Assembly (NCBI RefSeq): GCF_014852685.1
Contig: NZ_JACZDF010000001.1
Span: 186,001 to 250,000, forward strand
Length of the DNA: 64,000 bases
Direction: 5' to 3'
Source: Flavimobilis rhizosphaerae
GTDB lineage: Bacteria > Actinomycetota > Actinomycetes > Actinomycetales > Cellulomonadaceae
Part shown: positions 45,083 through 54,135 of the stretch, in pieces
Position numbering within the stretch: position 1 is the stretch's first letter
Layout: every line of letters starts with the position of its first letter
The notes under the pieces: model-generated
The model's database searches: none
What the model was told of the DNA's origin: nothing
Seen by the model: the letters and a program-made list of their open reading frames with translations, nothing else
Made by a program: the position numbers and the translations under genes

Positions 45083-46189
45083 ATGCTGAGCGTCGTGCGG
45101 AGCGCCGTGGTCGTCCTGTGCGTCCTCGTCGTCGGCGTCTGCGTGCCGACCGCCCCCGTGGCGCGCTGGGTGCACGGCGCGGTCGACGACACCGACGCGT
45201 ACGTCGCGACGGTCGCACCGCTCGCGCGCGACCCGCTCGTGCGCGAGAGGCTCGCGGACGAGGTGACGACGCGCCTGCTCGAGACGTTCGACCCCGAGGT
45301 GACGGTCCGTGGTGCTGTCGCGACGGCGCTCGGCCCGCTCGCGGACCTCCCGGGTGCGTCGCGCCTCGTCGACGACGCCGTGACGGACGGCGCTGCACAC
45401 CTGCGCGACGGCGTTGCAGCGGGCGTGCGGTACGCCGTCGGCACCGAGGCCTTCGGGACGGCGTGGGACACCGCGCAGCGTGCCGCTCACGCGGGCGTGC
45501 GGTGGGCGCTCACGAGCCCCGACGTCGACGCGGCGCACCGGCCGGCGGTCGGCATCGACGCCGACGGCGCGGTCGTCCTCGACCTCGGGACGCTTTCCGA
45601 CATGGTCGTCGCACAGCTCGACGCGCTCCGGTTCCCCGTGCCGCAGGCCCTGCGGGACATGCCGGCTGCTGCGGGAGTCGTCGAGCGTCTCGACGCGCTG
45701 CGCACGCTCGTGCCCGACGCGCTGCGCGACCTCGACGTCCAGGTCCCTGTCGTGACGTCCGCGAAGCTCGTGAGCGCACGGACGACGCTCGGCGTCATCG
45801 ACACGTGGGGTGCGCTCGCGCCGTGGGTCGCCCTCGCGGCGGTCGTCGTGGCGCTCCTCGTGGCGCGCCGCCGCTGGCTCGTGCTCGCGGCGTGCGGGGC
45901 CTCCGCGCTCGCGGGGACGGCCGCGCTCCTGGTGGGTGCACACGTCGCGGCCCGGGAGGTCGTCGCGCAGCTCGCGCTGCCGTCGGACGGGGTGCTCGCG
46001 CTCGTCACCGACCGCATCGTCTCGATGCTCGCGGGCGGCCTGCCGAGCCTCCTCGCGGACGGTGCGCTCCTCGCGGCGGCAGCGCTCCTCGTCGGCGTGG
46101 CTGGCCTCGTCCTCGCGAGCGGACGCGCTGCCCGCGGCGCCCCCCGCAGCACCGCCGCCGGCCCGGACCCCCGCCTCTCCGACGCGTAG
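45083..46189 (+). CDS. Hypothetical membrane protein, 368 aa
   Basis: N-terminal helix (about 5-25), a long outer domain (about 30-235) with repeated Asp/Arg/Leu heptad-like segments, then three to four helices at about 240-262, 267-290, and near the C-terminus (331-352). Sequence is Ala/Val/Leu-rich. No domain is recognised with confidence. Leaderless start. It ends convergent with metX across a 55-nt gap. Confidence 0.6.
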   Translation: MLSVVRSAVVVLCVLVVGVCVPTAPVARWVHGAVDDTDAYVATVAPLARDPLVRERLADEVTTRLLETFDPEVTVRGAVATALGPLADLPGASRLVDDAVTDGAAHLRDGVAAGVRYAVGTEAFGTAWDTAQRAAHAGVRWALTSPDVDAAHRPAVGIDADGAVVLDLGTLSDMVVAQLDALRFPVPQALRDMPAAAGVVERLDALRTLVPDALRDLDVQVPVVTSAKLVSARTTLGVIDTWGALAPWVALAAVVVALLVARRRWLVLAACGASALAGTAALLVGAHVAAREVVAQLALPSDGVLALVTDRIVSMLAGGLPSLLADGALLAAAALLVGVAGLVLASGRAARGAPRSTAAGPDPRLSDA

Positions 46190-46244
46190 GCCCGGAGCCC
46201 CGTTCGACGGTGCTGGAGGCCGACGGGTCGGGCAGCGGTTGCCG

Positions 46245-47615
46245 TCAGCCGCGGCGGGTGACGAGGCGCTTGAGGAAGTGCCGGACGACAGGCCCGAGCT
46301 GGTCGAACTCGATGAGGAAACCGTCGTGCCCGTGCTCGGACCGCAGCACCTGCAGCGGCCACGCGCCCGGCACGTTGCGCGTGATGCGCTCGGACTCGAT
46401 CGGCTGGAAGAGCCGGTCGGAGTCGACCGCGACGACGAGGGCCTTCGCGGTGATCGACGCGAGCGCGGACTCGACGCCGCCGCGGTCGCGCCCGAGGTCG
46501 TGCGTGAGCATCGACTGCGTGAGGACGAGGTAGGAGTTCGCGTCGAAGCGGCTCGCGAGCTTGTGCGCGTGGTGGTCGAGGTACGACTGGATCGCGTACC
46601 GGCCTCCGCGCAGCGGGTCCTCGGCGTTCTGCGGGATGCGACCGAAGCGTCGGTCGAGCTCGGTCGCCGAGCGGTAGGTGGCGTGCGCGATCTGCCGGGC
46701 GATGCCGAGGCCGACGTGCGGCCCGACGCCGTCGGCGTTCTCGTAGTAGTCCCCGCCGTTGTAGTGCGGGTCGGCGAGGATCGCCGCGATCTGCGGGTGC
46801 GCCCACGCGATCTGGTCGCCCGTCGTCTGCGCGCCGGACGCGATGATGCCGATCGACTCGACGTCGACGCCGGCCTCGGGCCCGCAGAGCGCCCACTCGA
46901 GGGCGCGCAGCCCGCCCATGGATCCGCCGACGACGAAGTGCCACGACGTGACGCCGAGCGCACGGGCCAGCGCGATCTCCGCGCCGACCTGGTCGCGGAC
47001 GGTGAGGTGCGGGAACCGCGAGCCCCACGGGCGTCCGTCGGGCGCGGGGGATGCTGGTCCGGTCGAGCCCTGGCAGCCGCCGACGACGTTGGGGGCGACG
47101 ACGAAGTAGCGGTCGGTGTCGATGGGCGCTCCGGGGCCGACCATCTGCGACCACCAGCCGGGCGTCGGGTGGCCGGGCTCGGCGTCGCCCGTGACGTGCG
47201 AGTCGCCCGTGAGGGCGTGGAGGACGAGGACGGCGTTCGAGCCGTCGGGCGCGAGCGTGCCCCACGTCTCGTACGCGACGGTGACGTCGGGGATCTCGAG
47301 GCCCGACTCGAGCTCGAGCGTGCCGACGTCGCAGAAGCGGCGGCGACCGGGCTCGTCGCCCTGCTGCCATGCGCCGCTCGGCGCGGGCTGCGGGGCGGGG
47401 AGGACGGGCACGTCCGTGCCGGGGCGCGGCGTCGCGCCCGCGAACGGCGGGGCGAGGCGGCGCGGGCGGGGTGCGGGCGTCGTGCTCACGGCACCATCAT
47501 CCGACGGAACCGAGGCAGGGCGTGCCGACGCGGCGCCGTCGGGCATGACCGTGCCGTCCGGGAACGTCCCGGGGTGGGCCTGGCCGTCGCTCGTCGGCGC
47601 CGCGTCGGTACACAT
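46245..47615 (-). CDS. metX: Homoserine O-acetyltransferase, 456 aa
   Basis: Transfers acetyl from acetyl-CoA to homoserine, first committed step of methionine synthesis. Alpha/beta-hydrolase fold with VLHALTGDSHVTG, nucleophile Ser in VVGGSMGGLRALEW, Asp in VVAVDSDRLFQP, and His in SEHGHDGFLIEF. The ATG at 47615 overlaps the metY stop; an in-frame GTG at 47489 would remove a PDGT/MPDGA-rich N-terminal tail of 42 residues and is a credible alternative. Coupled to metY. Confidence 0.92.
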   Translation of the reverse strand: MCTDAAPTSDGQAHPGTFPDGTVMPDGAASARPASVPSDDGAVSTTPAPRPRRLAPPFAGATPRPGTDVPVLPAPQPAPSGAWQQGDEPGRRRFCDVGTLELESGLEIPDVTVAYETWGTLAPDGSNAVLVLHALTGDSHVTGDAEPGHPTPGWWSQMVGPGAPIDTDRYFVVAPNVVGGCQGSTGPASPAPDGRPWGSRFPHLTVRDQVGAEIALARALGVTSWHFVVGGSMGGLRALEWALCGPEAGVDVESIGIIASGAQTTGDQIAWAHPQIAAILADPHYNGGDYYENADGVGPHVGLGIARQIAHATYRSATELDRRFGRIPQNAEDPLRGGRYAIQSYLDHHAHKLASRFDANSYLVLTQSMLTHDLGRDRGGVESALASITAKALVVAVDSDRLFQPIESERITRNVPGAWPLQVLRSEHGHDGFLIEFDQLGPVVRHFLKRLVTRRG

Positions 47616-48958
47616 CAGGCGGTCGCCTTGGCGCCCGTGCGCAGCGCGGCGACGGCCGCGAAGCCGCGGCCGAGGTCCGCGAGGATGTCGTCGATGTGCT
47701 CGAGGCCGACGGAGAGGCGCACGAGGCCGGGCGTCACGCCGGAGAGCGCCTGCTCCTCGGGCGAGAGCTGCGCGTGCGTCGTCGACGCGGGGTGGATGAC
47801 GAGCGAGCGGACGTCGCCGATGTTCGCGAGGTTCGAGTGGAGCTCGAGCGCGTCGACGAACGCGCGGCCGACCTCGGCGTCGCCGTCGAGCTCGAACGCG
47901 AGGACGGCGCCCGCACCGCGGGGGAGGTACTTCTGCGCCGTCGCGTGCCACGGGCTGGACTCGAGTCCCGCGTAGTGGACGGTGGTGACGGCGTCCTGCG
48001 CCTCGAGGAACGCCGCGACCTTCTCCGCGTTGGCGACGTGGCGCTCGATGCGCAGCGAGAGGGTCTCGACGCCCTGGGCGATGAGGAACGCGTTGAACGG
48101 GCTGATCGACGCGCCGACGTCGCGCAGCAGCTGGACGCGCGCCTTGAGGATGTAGGAGAGGTTGACGCCGAAGAGGCCGTCCTTGCCGAGGTCGCGCGCG
48201 TAGACGAGGCCGTTGTACGTGACGTCGGGCTCGTTGAAGTCCGGGAAGCGCTCGGGGTCCTGGCCGAAGTCGAACGTGCCGCCGTCGACGATGACGCCGC
48301 CGATAGAGTTGCCGTGGCCGCCGAGGAACTTCGTCGCCGCGTGGACGACGATGTCGGCGCCGTGCTCGAAGGGGCGCAGCAGGTAGGGCGTCGCGATGGT
48401 GTTGTCGACGATGAGGGGGACGCCGACCTCGTGCGCGGCGTCGGCGACTGCACGGATGTCGAGGACGTCGGAGCGCGGGTTGGGGATGGACTCGGCGAAG
48501 AACGCCTTCGTCGTGGGGCGGGCGGCGGCGCGCCACTGCGCGGGGTCGTGCGGGTCGTCGACCCACGAGACCTCGATGCCGAGCTTGCGCAGCGTGTGGC
48601 CGAGGAGGTTGTAGGTGCCGCCGTAGAGCGACGGGCTCGCGACGATGTGGTCCCCCGCGCCCGCGAGGTTGAGGATCGAGAACGTCGTCGCGGCCTGGCC
48701 CGAGGCGAGCAGGAGCGCGCCGACGCCGCCCTCGAGGGAGGCGATGCGGTCCTCGACGACGCCGGTCGTCGGGTTGCCGAGGCGTGTGTAGATGGGGCCG
48801 AGGTCGGCGAGCGCGAAGCGTGCGGCGGCGGTCTCGGCGTCGGGGAAGACGAAGGACGTCGTCTGGTAGATCGGCAGCGCGCGGGCGCCGGTCGTCGGGT
48901 CGGGCGTCTGTCCGGCGTGGATCTGGCGGGTCTCGAAGGACCAGTCGGCGTTGCTCAT
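47615..48958 (-). CDS. metY: O-acetylhomoserine sulfhydrylase, 447 aa
   Basis: PLP enzyme that joins sulfide with O-acetylhomoserine to give homocysteine. Cys/Met-metabolism fold: TRQIHAGQTPDPTTGARALPIYQTTSF, YTRLGNPTTGVVEDRIASLEGG, SGQAATTFSILNLAGAGD, PLP lysine in HAATKFLGGHGNSIGG, and SVGLEHIDDILADL. Expected length. Expressed with metX behind a leader holding a Cys-containing uORF at 49135-49158. Confidence 0.95.
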   Translation of the reverse strand: MSNADWSFETRQIHAGQTPDPTTGARALPIYQTTSFVFPDAETAAARFALADLGPIYTRLGNPTTGVVEDRIASLEGGVGALLLASGQAATTFSILNLAGAGDHIVASPSLYGGTYNLLGHTLRKLGIEVSWVDDPHDPAQWRAAARPTTKAFFAESIPNPRSDVLDIRAVADAAHEVGVPLIVDNTIATPYLLRPFEHGADIVVHAATKFLGGHGNSIGGVIVDGGTFDFGQDPERFPDFNEPDVTYNGLVYARDLGKDGLFGVNLSYILKARVQLLRDVGASISPFNAFLIAQGVETLSLRIERHVANAEKVAAFLEAQDAVTTVHYAGLESSPWHATAQKYLPRGAGAVLAFELDGDAEVGRAFVDALELHSNLANIGDVRSLVIHPASTTHAQLSPEEQALSGVTPGLVRLSVGLEHIDDILADLGRGFAAVAALRTGAKATA

Positions 48959-49134
48959 GGGTGGCTCCAGGTGGGTGTTCGCGGCCTGCGGGTGGGCGGG
49001 CGTCGAACGGTGTCCTGGTGCCGTGGTGCGACTCGCATGATCGTCGTCGCTGCACGGACGGGTGCGGTCCCGTCGTCGCCCTGGGGGCGTGTCCGCACCG
49101 GGGCCCGGCGTGGCCGGGCGCGAGTGCGGGGGTG

Positions 49135-49158
49135 TCAGCGACACATTCGACGGATCAT
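49135..49158 (-). CDS. Leaderless uORF encoding MIRRMCR, upstream of metY-metX
   Basis: On the minus strand, ATG 49158 opens seven codons (MIRRMCR) and a TGA, in a leader of about 200 nt before metY. TAGAGT (-10, 49166-49171) ends 7 nt before the ATG, so the mRNA should begin with this uORF. A cysteine codon near the end fits cysteine-responsive uORF attenuation reported for sulfur genes in actinobacteria. No SAM riboswitch core was recognised in the leader. Confidence 0.55.
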   Translation of the reverse strand: MIRRMCR

Positions 49159-49165
49159 GGCGGCC

Positions 49166-49171
49166 ACTCTA
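49166..49171 (-). promoter_or_regulatory. -10 element (TAGAGT) of metY-metX
   Basis: Minus-strand TAGAGT 7 nt upstream of the uORF ATG. It sets transcription start at the uORF and a leader of about 200 nt. Confidence 0.55.
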
Positions 49172-49246
49172 GGCGGACGTGGTCACGGGGTGGAACGGGC
49201 CATCCGCATGATGAGATCTCTGTGGCTGGCGGGGCTCCTGTGGCTC

Positions 49247-49314
49247 ATGTGACTGATGTGACTCGCGATGTTCCTGAGGTGGGAGTTCACAACGGGATCG
49301 AAGGCGACTAGCCT
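49247..49314 (+). promoter_or_regulatory. Promoter of the NlpC/P60 gene with upstream direct repeat
   Basis: TTCACA (49286-49291), 17 nt, TAGCCT (49309-49314). Upstream, ATGTGACT occurs twice with a 9-bp period (49247-49254, 49256-49263). A two-component regulator of cell-wall hydrolases such as MtrA could bind there. The regulator assignment is speculative. Confidence 0.5.
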
Positions 49315-49347
49315 CGTCGTGCACCGCTGTCCCGTCTCGGAGGCTCC

Positions 49348-50796
49348 ATGTCCCGCCAGTCCCGGATCCCCAGGTCCGCGTCCGCGCTCGTCGCGGCGGC
49401 GCTCGTCCTCGGTCTCGCCGCGCCCGCCGCGCTCGCGGACCCGAGCGACGACGACGTCGCGTCGGCCCGCGCGAGCGAGGCCGCAGTCGCGGGATCCGTG
49501 GCCGCGATCGAGGTCGAGCTCGCGCGCCTCAGCACCGTCGCCGACGAGGCATGGGCGCGGTCCGCGACCGCAGGTGAGCGCTACCTCACGGCGCAGGTCG
49601 CGCTCGACAGCGCGCAGGCCGCGGCGGCCGCCGCGGACGCGAAGCTCGCCGACGCCCTCACGACCATGGAGGCCTCGCGCAAGGTCCTCGCCGGCATCGC
49701 GCTCGAGCGCTACCGCTCGGGCGGCTCGATCCAGACCCTCGAGGCCGTCCTCACGGCTGACGGCATCACCGACGTCGTCCGCCGCACCTCGTCGCTGCGG
49801 ACCGTCGGCTCCGCCGCCGACGCGGCCGTGCAGCAGTTCCGGGCCGACGCCCTCGTCGCCGACGTCCTGCGGACGGACGCCGCGAACGCCCTCACGGCCG
49901 CGCAGGATGCGGCGACGGAGGCCGAGAAGGCGCGGGCGGAGACAGACCGCCTCACCCAGGCGGCCCAGGCCGCGGCCGATTCTGCGACGGCGCGCCGCGA
50001 CACGCTCATCACCCAGCTCGCCGCTGCCCGCAGCACGACCGTCGAGGCCGAGCGCGCACGCCAGGACCGCATCGACCGTGACCGCGAGCAGCAGCGCGAG
50101 GACCAGGCCGAGGCCGAGCGCGAGCCGTCGGACCCGCCGACCTCCCGCCCCACGCCGACGACCCCGCCGACGACGCCGACGCAGGAGCCGACGACCGAGC
50201 CGACGCGCGAGCCCACGACCGAGCCGAGCCGCGAGCCGACGCGCGAGCCGACGACAGAACCGACGCGCGAGCCGACCCGCGAGCCGACGACCGAGCCGAC
50301 GACGGCCCCGACGGAACGGCCGACGCCCACCCCGACCCCGGCGCCGACGCGCACCCCGAAGCCCGAGCCGACGAAGCCGCCCACGACCGAGGCCCCGGGC
50401 CTCGGCACCGGCACCGCGGTCGGCAGCGCCGCCCAGGGCCGCAAGGCCGTCGCGTGGGCGCGCACGCAGATCGGCAAGATGTACGGCTGGGGTACGACGG
50501 GCCCCAACACGTACGACTGCTCAGGGCTCACGATGCGCGCCTGGGAGGCCGCAGGCGTCGGCATCACCCGGACGAGCCGCTCCCAGTACGTGCGCGTCAA
50601 GAAGATCAGGTACGCCGACATGCGCCCGGGAGACCTCATCTTCTGGGCGAACAACACCTCGGACCCGAACACGATCCGCCACGTCGCGATGTACACCGGC
50701 GGCGGCATGATGATCGAGGCCGCGCGCCCGGGCGTCCCGGTCCGGGAGGTCCCGGTCCGCTACGCGGAGACCATGGCCTACGCGGGACGTCCCTGA
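49348..50796 (+). CDS. Secreted NlpC/P60 peptidoglycan hydrolase, 482 aa
   Basis: Signal peptide 1-30 (cleavage after ALA), then a long coiled coil (about 35-250, Ala/Glu/Arg heptads) of the type that regulates RipA-like hydrolases. A Pro/Thr/Glu linker (about 263-350) contains ten EPT(T/R) tetrapeptides. The C-terminal NlpC/P60 domain (370-482) has Cys391 in YDCSGLTMRAW and His445 in IRHVAMYTGGG. It cleaves stem peptides outside the cell during division. Ends at a strong bidirectional terminator. Confidence 0.93.
   Translation: MSRQSRIPRSASALVAAALVLGLAAPAALADPSDDDVASARASEAAVAGSVAAIEVELARLSTVADEAWARSATAGERYLTAQVALDSAQAAAAAADAKLADALTTMEASRKVLAGIALERYRSGGSIQTLEAVLTADGITDVVRRTSSLRTVGSAADAAVQQFRADALVADVLRTDAANALTAAQDAATEAEKARAETDRLTQAAQAAADSATARRDTLITQLAAARSTTVEAERARQDRIDRDREQQREDQAEAEREPSDPPTSRPTPTTPPTTPTQEPTTEPTREPTTEPSREPTREPTTEPTREPTREPTTEPTTAPTERPTPTPTPAPTRTPKPEPTKPPTTEAPGLGTGTAVGSAAQGRKAVAWARTQIGKMYGWGTTGPNTYDCSGLTMRAWEAAGVGITRTSRSQYVRVKKIRYADMRPGDLIFWANNTSDPNTIRHVAMYTGGGMMIEAARPGVPVREVPVRYAETMAYAGRP
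50185..50304 (+). repeat. 12-bp tandem repeats encoding the EPT(T/R) linker
   Basis: Ten tandem 12-bp units of consensus GAGCCGACG(A/C)(C/G)C. They form the wall-spanning linker of the hydrolase. Confidence 0.85.
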
Positions 50797-50813
50797 CGGC
50801 CCTCGGCGCACGC

Positions 50814-50853
50814 GAACGGGCGGCCGGCTGCGAAAGCAGCCGGCCGCCCGTTC
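50814..50853. terminator. Bidirectional terminator between nlpC and ppa
   Basis: Perfect 18-bp stem (50814-50831 with 50836-50853) closed by a GAAA tetraloop. Serves both convergent genes. Confidence 0.9.
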
Positions 50854-50870
50854 CCGTGCAGGGGGACGCG

Positions 50871-51365
50871 TCAGTGCGCGTAACCCGAGTCGATCGCGCG
50901 CTGGCGCGACCGCTCGATCTCGGCCTCGGCCTCGGCGCGACCCACCCAGTGGGCGCCCTCGACCGACTTGCCGGGCTCGAGGTCCTTGTAGACCTCGAAG
51001 AAGTGCTGGATCTCGAGCCGGTGGTAGTCGGACACGTCGTCGATGTCCTGACGCCAGGCGGCGCGCTGGTCGCCCGTCGGGACGCACAGCACCTTGTCGT
51101 CGCCGCCGGCCTCGTCGCGCATGCGGAACATGCCGAGCGCGCGGCACCTGATGAGGCAGCCCGGGAACGTCGGCTCCTCGAGGAGCACGAGCGCGTCGAG
51201 CGGGTCGCCGTCCTCACCGAGGGTGCCCTCGATGAAGCCGTAGTCGTCGGGGTAGCGCGTCGAGGTGAAGAGCATCCTGTCGAGACGGATGCGACCGGTG
51301 TGGTGGTCGACCTCGTACTTGTTGCGCTGACCCTTGGGGATCTCGATCGTGACGTCGAACTCCAC
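50871..51365 (-). CDS. ppa: Soluble inorganic pyrophosphatase, 164 aa
   Basis: Family I enzyme that hydrolyses PPi: [54 protein letters not shown] with the D-x-D-P-x-D metal motif, and the DKV...CVPTGD segment. GTG 51365 (MEFDVT) follows GGAGGAA at ideal spacing; a longer in-frame start is rejected. Works with the proton-pumping PPase at 9853. Confidence 0.95.
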   Translation of the reverse strand: MEFDVTIEIPKGQRNKYEVDHHTGRIRLDRMLFTSTRYPDDYGFIEGTLGEDGDPLDALVLLEEPTFPGCLIRCRALGMFRMRDEAGGDDKVLCVPTGDQRAAWRQDIDDVSDYHRLEIQHFFEVYKDLEPGKSVEGAHWVGRAEAEAEIERSRQRAIDSGYAH

Positions 51366-51566
51366 TGCTCTTCCTCCAGACACGGGCGGCCGTCGCCGTC
51401 CCGAGCACCTCTCGTCGTTCGTCCCGCGGGGCACGGGCGCGGGCCCGTGAGCCTTGGTGGCGTGGTCGTGCCAGGTGACGGTTCACGCCGCGTCCACCGT
51501 ACGGGGCACGGGGCACGCTGCTCGGTCGCCGTCGTCCTGCGGGTCCAGTGTGACGTACACGGAGGC

Positions 51567-51572
51567 TAAGGT
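51567..51572 (+). promoter_or_regulatory. Candidate -10 (TAAGGT) of dacB
   Basis: TANNNT element about 33 nt before ATG 51605, in the 239-nt divergent space with ppa. That space holds no gene. Confidence 0.45.
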
Positions 51573-51604
51573 GTGAACCGCGACCGAGGTGCGGGAGGAA
51601 CGTC

Positions 51605-53017
51605 ATGGGTCTGGCGGCACGAGTAGCAGCTGCGACGACGACGTTCGCGCTGCTCGCCGGCGGCGGATATCTCGTCGCCGACACGTTCGACGTCGTCCCC
51701 GGTTTTCTCACGAACGCGCCGGTCGCGCCGCCTCCGGCGCCGTTCCCGACGGCTCCCGGCGCGACGACGGGGCCTGCGCTCACGTCCGGGCTGGCGACGC
51801 TTCCGACGGACGCGCCTGTGCCGTCCGCCACATCGGTCGAGAAGCTCGTCGCGGAGCTCGCCGACGAGGAGAAGTACGTCGGCAAGCGCGTCGGCGTGCT
51901 CGTCACGGACGCGGCGACCGGGCAGGGCATCGCAGGGCGCGCGGCGACGACGGACTTCGTGCCGGCGTCGACGGCGAAGCTCCTCACGGCCGCCGCGGGC
52001 CTCTCGCGGGTCGGCCCCGACCGGACGCTCGACACGACGGCGCTCCTCGCGGGATCGACCGTGACGCTCGTCGGCGGCGGCGACATGATGCTCGCGGCAG
52101 GTGCGGGCGACCCGGCGAAGGTCAACGGCCGTGCCGGTCTCGCGGACCTCGCCGCCCAGGTCGCGGACGCCGTCGCGGCGGCGGGACTCGACTCCGTGAC
52201 GTTGCGTGTCGACGACTCGCTCTTCACGGGGCCGTCCGTCGCACCGTCCTGGGACCCCAAGAGCGTCGAGGCTGGCTATGCCGCCCCCGTCACCGCGATC
52301 GCGGTCGACGTCGCGCGGCGCACGGACGACACGTACGCGCAGCGCCACCCGGACCCGTCGCTCGCTGCCGCGCGCGACTTCGCGCGTGCCCTCGAGAAGG
52401 CCGGCGTCACGGTGACGGGCACGGCGGCGCGCGCGAACCCGGCGGAGGGCGCTGCCGAGGTCGGCCGCGTCTCGTCCGCGCCCCTGTCGGAGGTCGTCGG
52501 GTACTTCCTGCAGACCTCGGACAACACGATCACCGAGGTTGTCGGCCGGATCGTCGCGATCGAGACGGGCCTGTCCGGCTCCGTCCAGGGTGCGACGGCG
52601 GCGGTGCTCGACGCGGTCGGCGCGCTCGGCGTCGACCTCACGGGTGCGAAGCTCGCGGACTGCTCGGGCCTCGGCGACGGCTCGCGGCTCTCACCGCGCC
52701 TGCTCAACGAGCTTCTGCTGCGCATGGTCGACCCCGCGACGCCCGCGCTGCGCGAGGCGGCGCTCCAGATGCCGCTCGCGGGGGTCTCGGGGACGCTCCA
52801 CGAGCGGTTCACGACGTCCGACGCGCGCGGCAGGGTGCGGGCGAAGACCGGCTCGCTCCCGAACGTCTCCGGTCTTGCGGGCACGGTCGTCACGGCCGAC
52901 GGCCGCCTGCTCGTGTTCGCGGTGCTCGTCGACGACTTCCCCGACGGCAACGCGTGGAACGCGCGCGCGACGATCGACAAGCTCGTGACGCGCCTCGCGG
53001 CGTGCGGGTGCGGATGA
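51605..53017 (+). CDS. dacB: D-alanyl-D-alanine carboxypeptidase/endopeptidase (PBP4, S13), 470 aa
   Basis: Class C penicillin-binding protein that trims peptidoglycan peptides. N-terminal signal or anchor (about 5-25). Active-site motifs are S122-x-x-K125 (PASTAKLL), S305-D-N (QTSDNTITEV) and K414-T-G (RAKTGSLPNV). The order and spacing suit S13. Its stop overlaps the metalloprotease start by 4 nt. Confidence 0.92.
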   Translation: MGLAARVAAATTTFALLAGGGYLVADTFDVVPGFLTNAPVAPPPAPFPTAPGATTGPALTSGLATLPTDAPVPSATSVEKLVAELADEEKYVGKRVGVLVTDAATGQGIAGRAATTDFVPASTAKLLTAAAGLSRVGPDRTLDTTALLAGSTVTLVGGGDMMLAAGAGDPAKVNGRAGLADLAAQVADAVAAAGLDSVTLRVDDSLFTGPSVAPSWDPKSVEAGYAAPVTAIAVDVARRTDDTYAQRHPDPSLAAARDFARALEKAGVTVTGTAARANPAEGAAEVGRVSSAPLSEVVGYFLQTSDNTITEVVGRIVAIETGLSGSVQGATAAVLDAVGALGVDLTGAKLADCSGLGDGSRLSPRLLNELLLRMVDPATPALREAALQMPLAGVSGTLHERFTTSDARGRVRAKTGSLPNVSGLAGTVVTADGRLLVFAVLVDDFPDGNAWNARATIDKLVTRLAACGCG

Positions 53018-54135
53018 CGTCCGAGCGCCGTCCGAGCCCTGACCTGTGGGCCGCCGTCGACTGGGACGCGGTCCGGGGCCTCGGTGCGCTGCTCGCCCCG
53101 GCGGGCCCCGTCGACGATCGCGGGGTGCTCGTCGCGCACGTCGAGGGGCTGCGGCGCGCGGCGTCGCTCGCGGTGCCACACGTCCTCGACGTCACGGCGA
53201 TGTCCCCGGCCGACGGGCGTGACGTCGTCGACGACCCGGGCCTGCTCTCGCGGGTGCACGTCGTCGACCGTGCGTCGTGGGTGCGGGCTGCGTCGCAGGG
53301 CATGGAGGTGCTTCTCGGCGGCACGGCTCCCGCGTCTGCGGAGGGCGCTGGTGCGCGTGCGCCCGGCGTCGTCGTGCAGGCTGCGGGTGCCGCCGAGGTC
53401 GGTGCGGCGCTCGCCCTCGTCTCGACGCGGGTCCTCGGCCAGTTCGACCCGTACGTCGCGCGGCCCGGGGAGCCGGGCCGGCTGCTGCTCGTCGCGCCGA
53501 ACGTCCTGCGGGTGGGCCGTGCGCTCGACGCGCGGCCGGACCCGTTCGCGCTGTGGGTCGCGCTCCACGAGCAGACGCACGCCCTGCAGTTCGCGGCCGC
53601 GCCGTGGCTCGCGGACCATCTGCGGGGACGGGTCGGGGCGCTGCTCGACGACGTCGTCGGGTCCGGCGCGGAGCTCGGCCGCGGCGGTCCAGGTCGACGA
53701 GCGCGGACGTGGGCGTCGACCCTCGGGCGGGTCGTGCGCGCCCCGGCGGGCACGTCGCTCGGCACTCGTCTGCTCTCGCCGTCGCAGCGCGCGACGATGG
53801 CGGAGATCGCTGCGGTGATGTCGCTCCTCGAGGGGCATGCCGACGTCATGATGGACCGCGTCGGGGAGAACGTTATCCCGGGCGTCGGGCGGATCCGGGC
53901 GTCGTTCGACGCGCGGCGCTCGCAGCGCGGCGGGGCCGTCGACACGGTGCTCCGCAAGATGCTCGGCCTCGACGAGAAGCTTGCGCAGTACACCGACGGC
54001 GCGGCGTTCGTGCGGGGCGCGATGATCCGGGTCGGCCGTCGCCGCCTCAACGCGGTGTGGGACGGTCCCGAGAACCTTCCGACGACGCGCGAGCTCGCCG
54101 ATCCCGCCGCGTGGGTGCGGCGCGTCCACGGATGA
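53014..54135 (+). CDS. Zinc-dependent metalloprotease-like protein (DUF2342), 373 aa
   Basis: HExxH zincin: ALHEQTHALQF with His185, Glu186 and His189, then LLEGHADVMMDRVG supplying the third ligand. Matches the actinobacterial DUF2342/TIGR03624 group, conserved next to dacB and tilS. The ATG at 53014 overlaps dacB. Substrate unknown. Confidence 0.85.
   Translation: MTSERRPSPDLWAAVDWDAVRGLGALLAPAGPVDDRGVLVAHVEGLRRAASLAVPHVLDVTAMSPADGRDVVDDPGLLSRVHVVDRASWVRAASQGMEVLLGGTAPASAEGAGARAPGVVVQAAGAAEVGAALALVSTRVLGQFDPYVARPGEPGRLLLVAPNVLRVGRALDARPDPFALWVALHEQTHALQFAAAPWLADHLRGRVGALLDDVVGSGAELGRGGPGRRARTWASTLGRVVRAPAGTSLGTRLLSPSQRATMAEIAAVMSLLEGHADVMMDRVGENVIPGVGRIRASFDARRSQRGGAVDTVLRKMLGLDEKLAQYTDGAAFVRGAMIRVGRRRLNAVWDGPENLPTTRELADPAAWVRRVHG

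Noticed and set aside
48959-49134. SAM riboswitch in the metY leader
   Set aside because: I looked for SAM-I and SAM-IV core motifs and did not find them; only GC-rich hairpins are visible.
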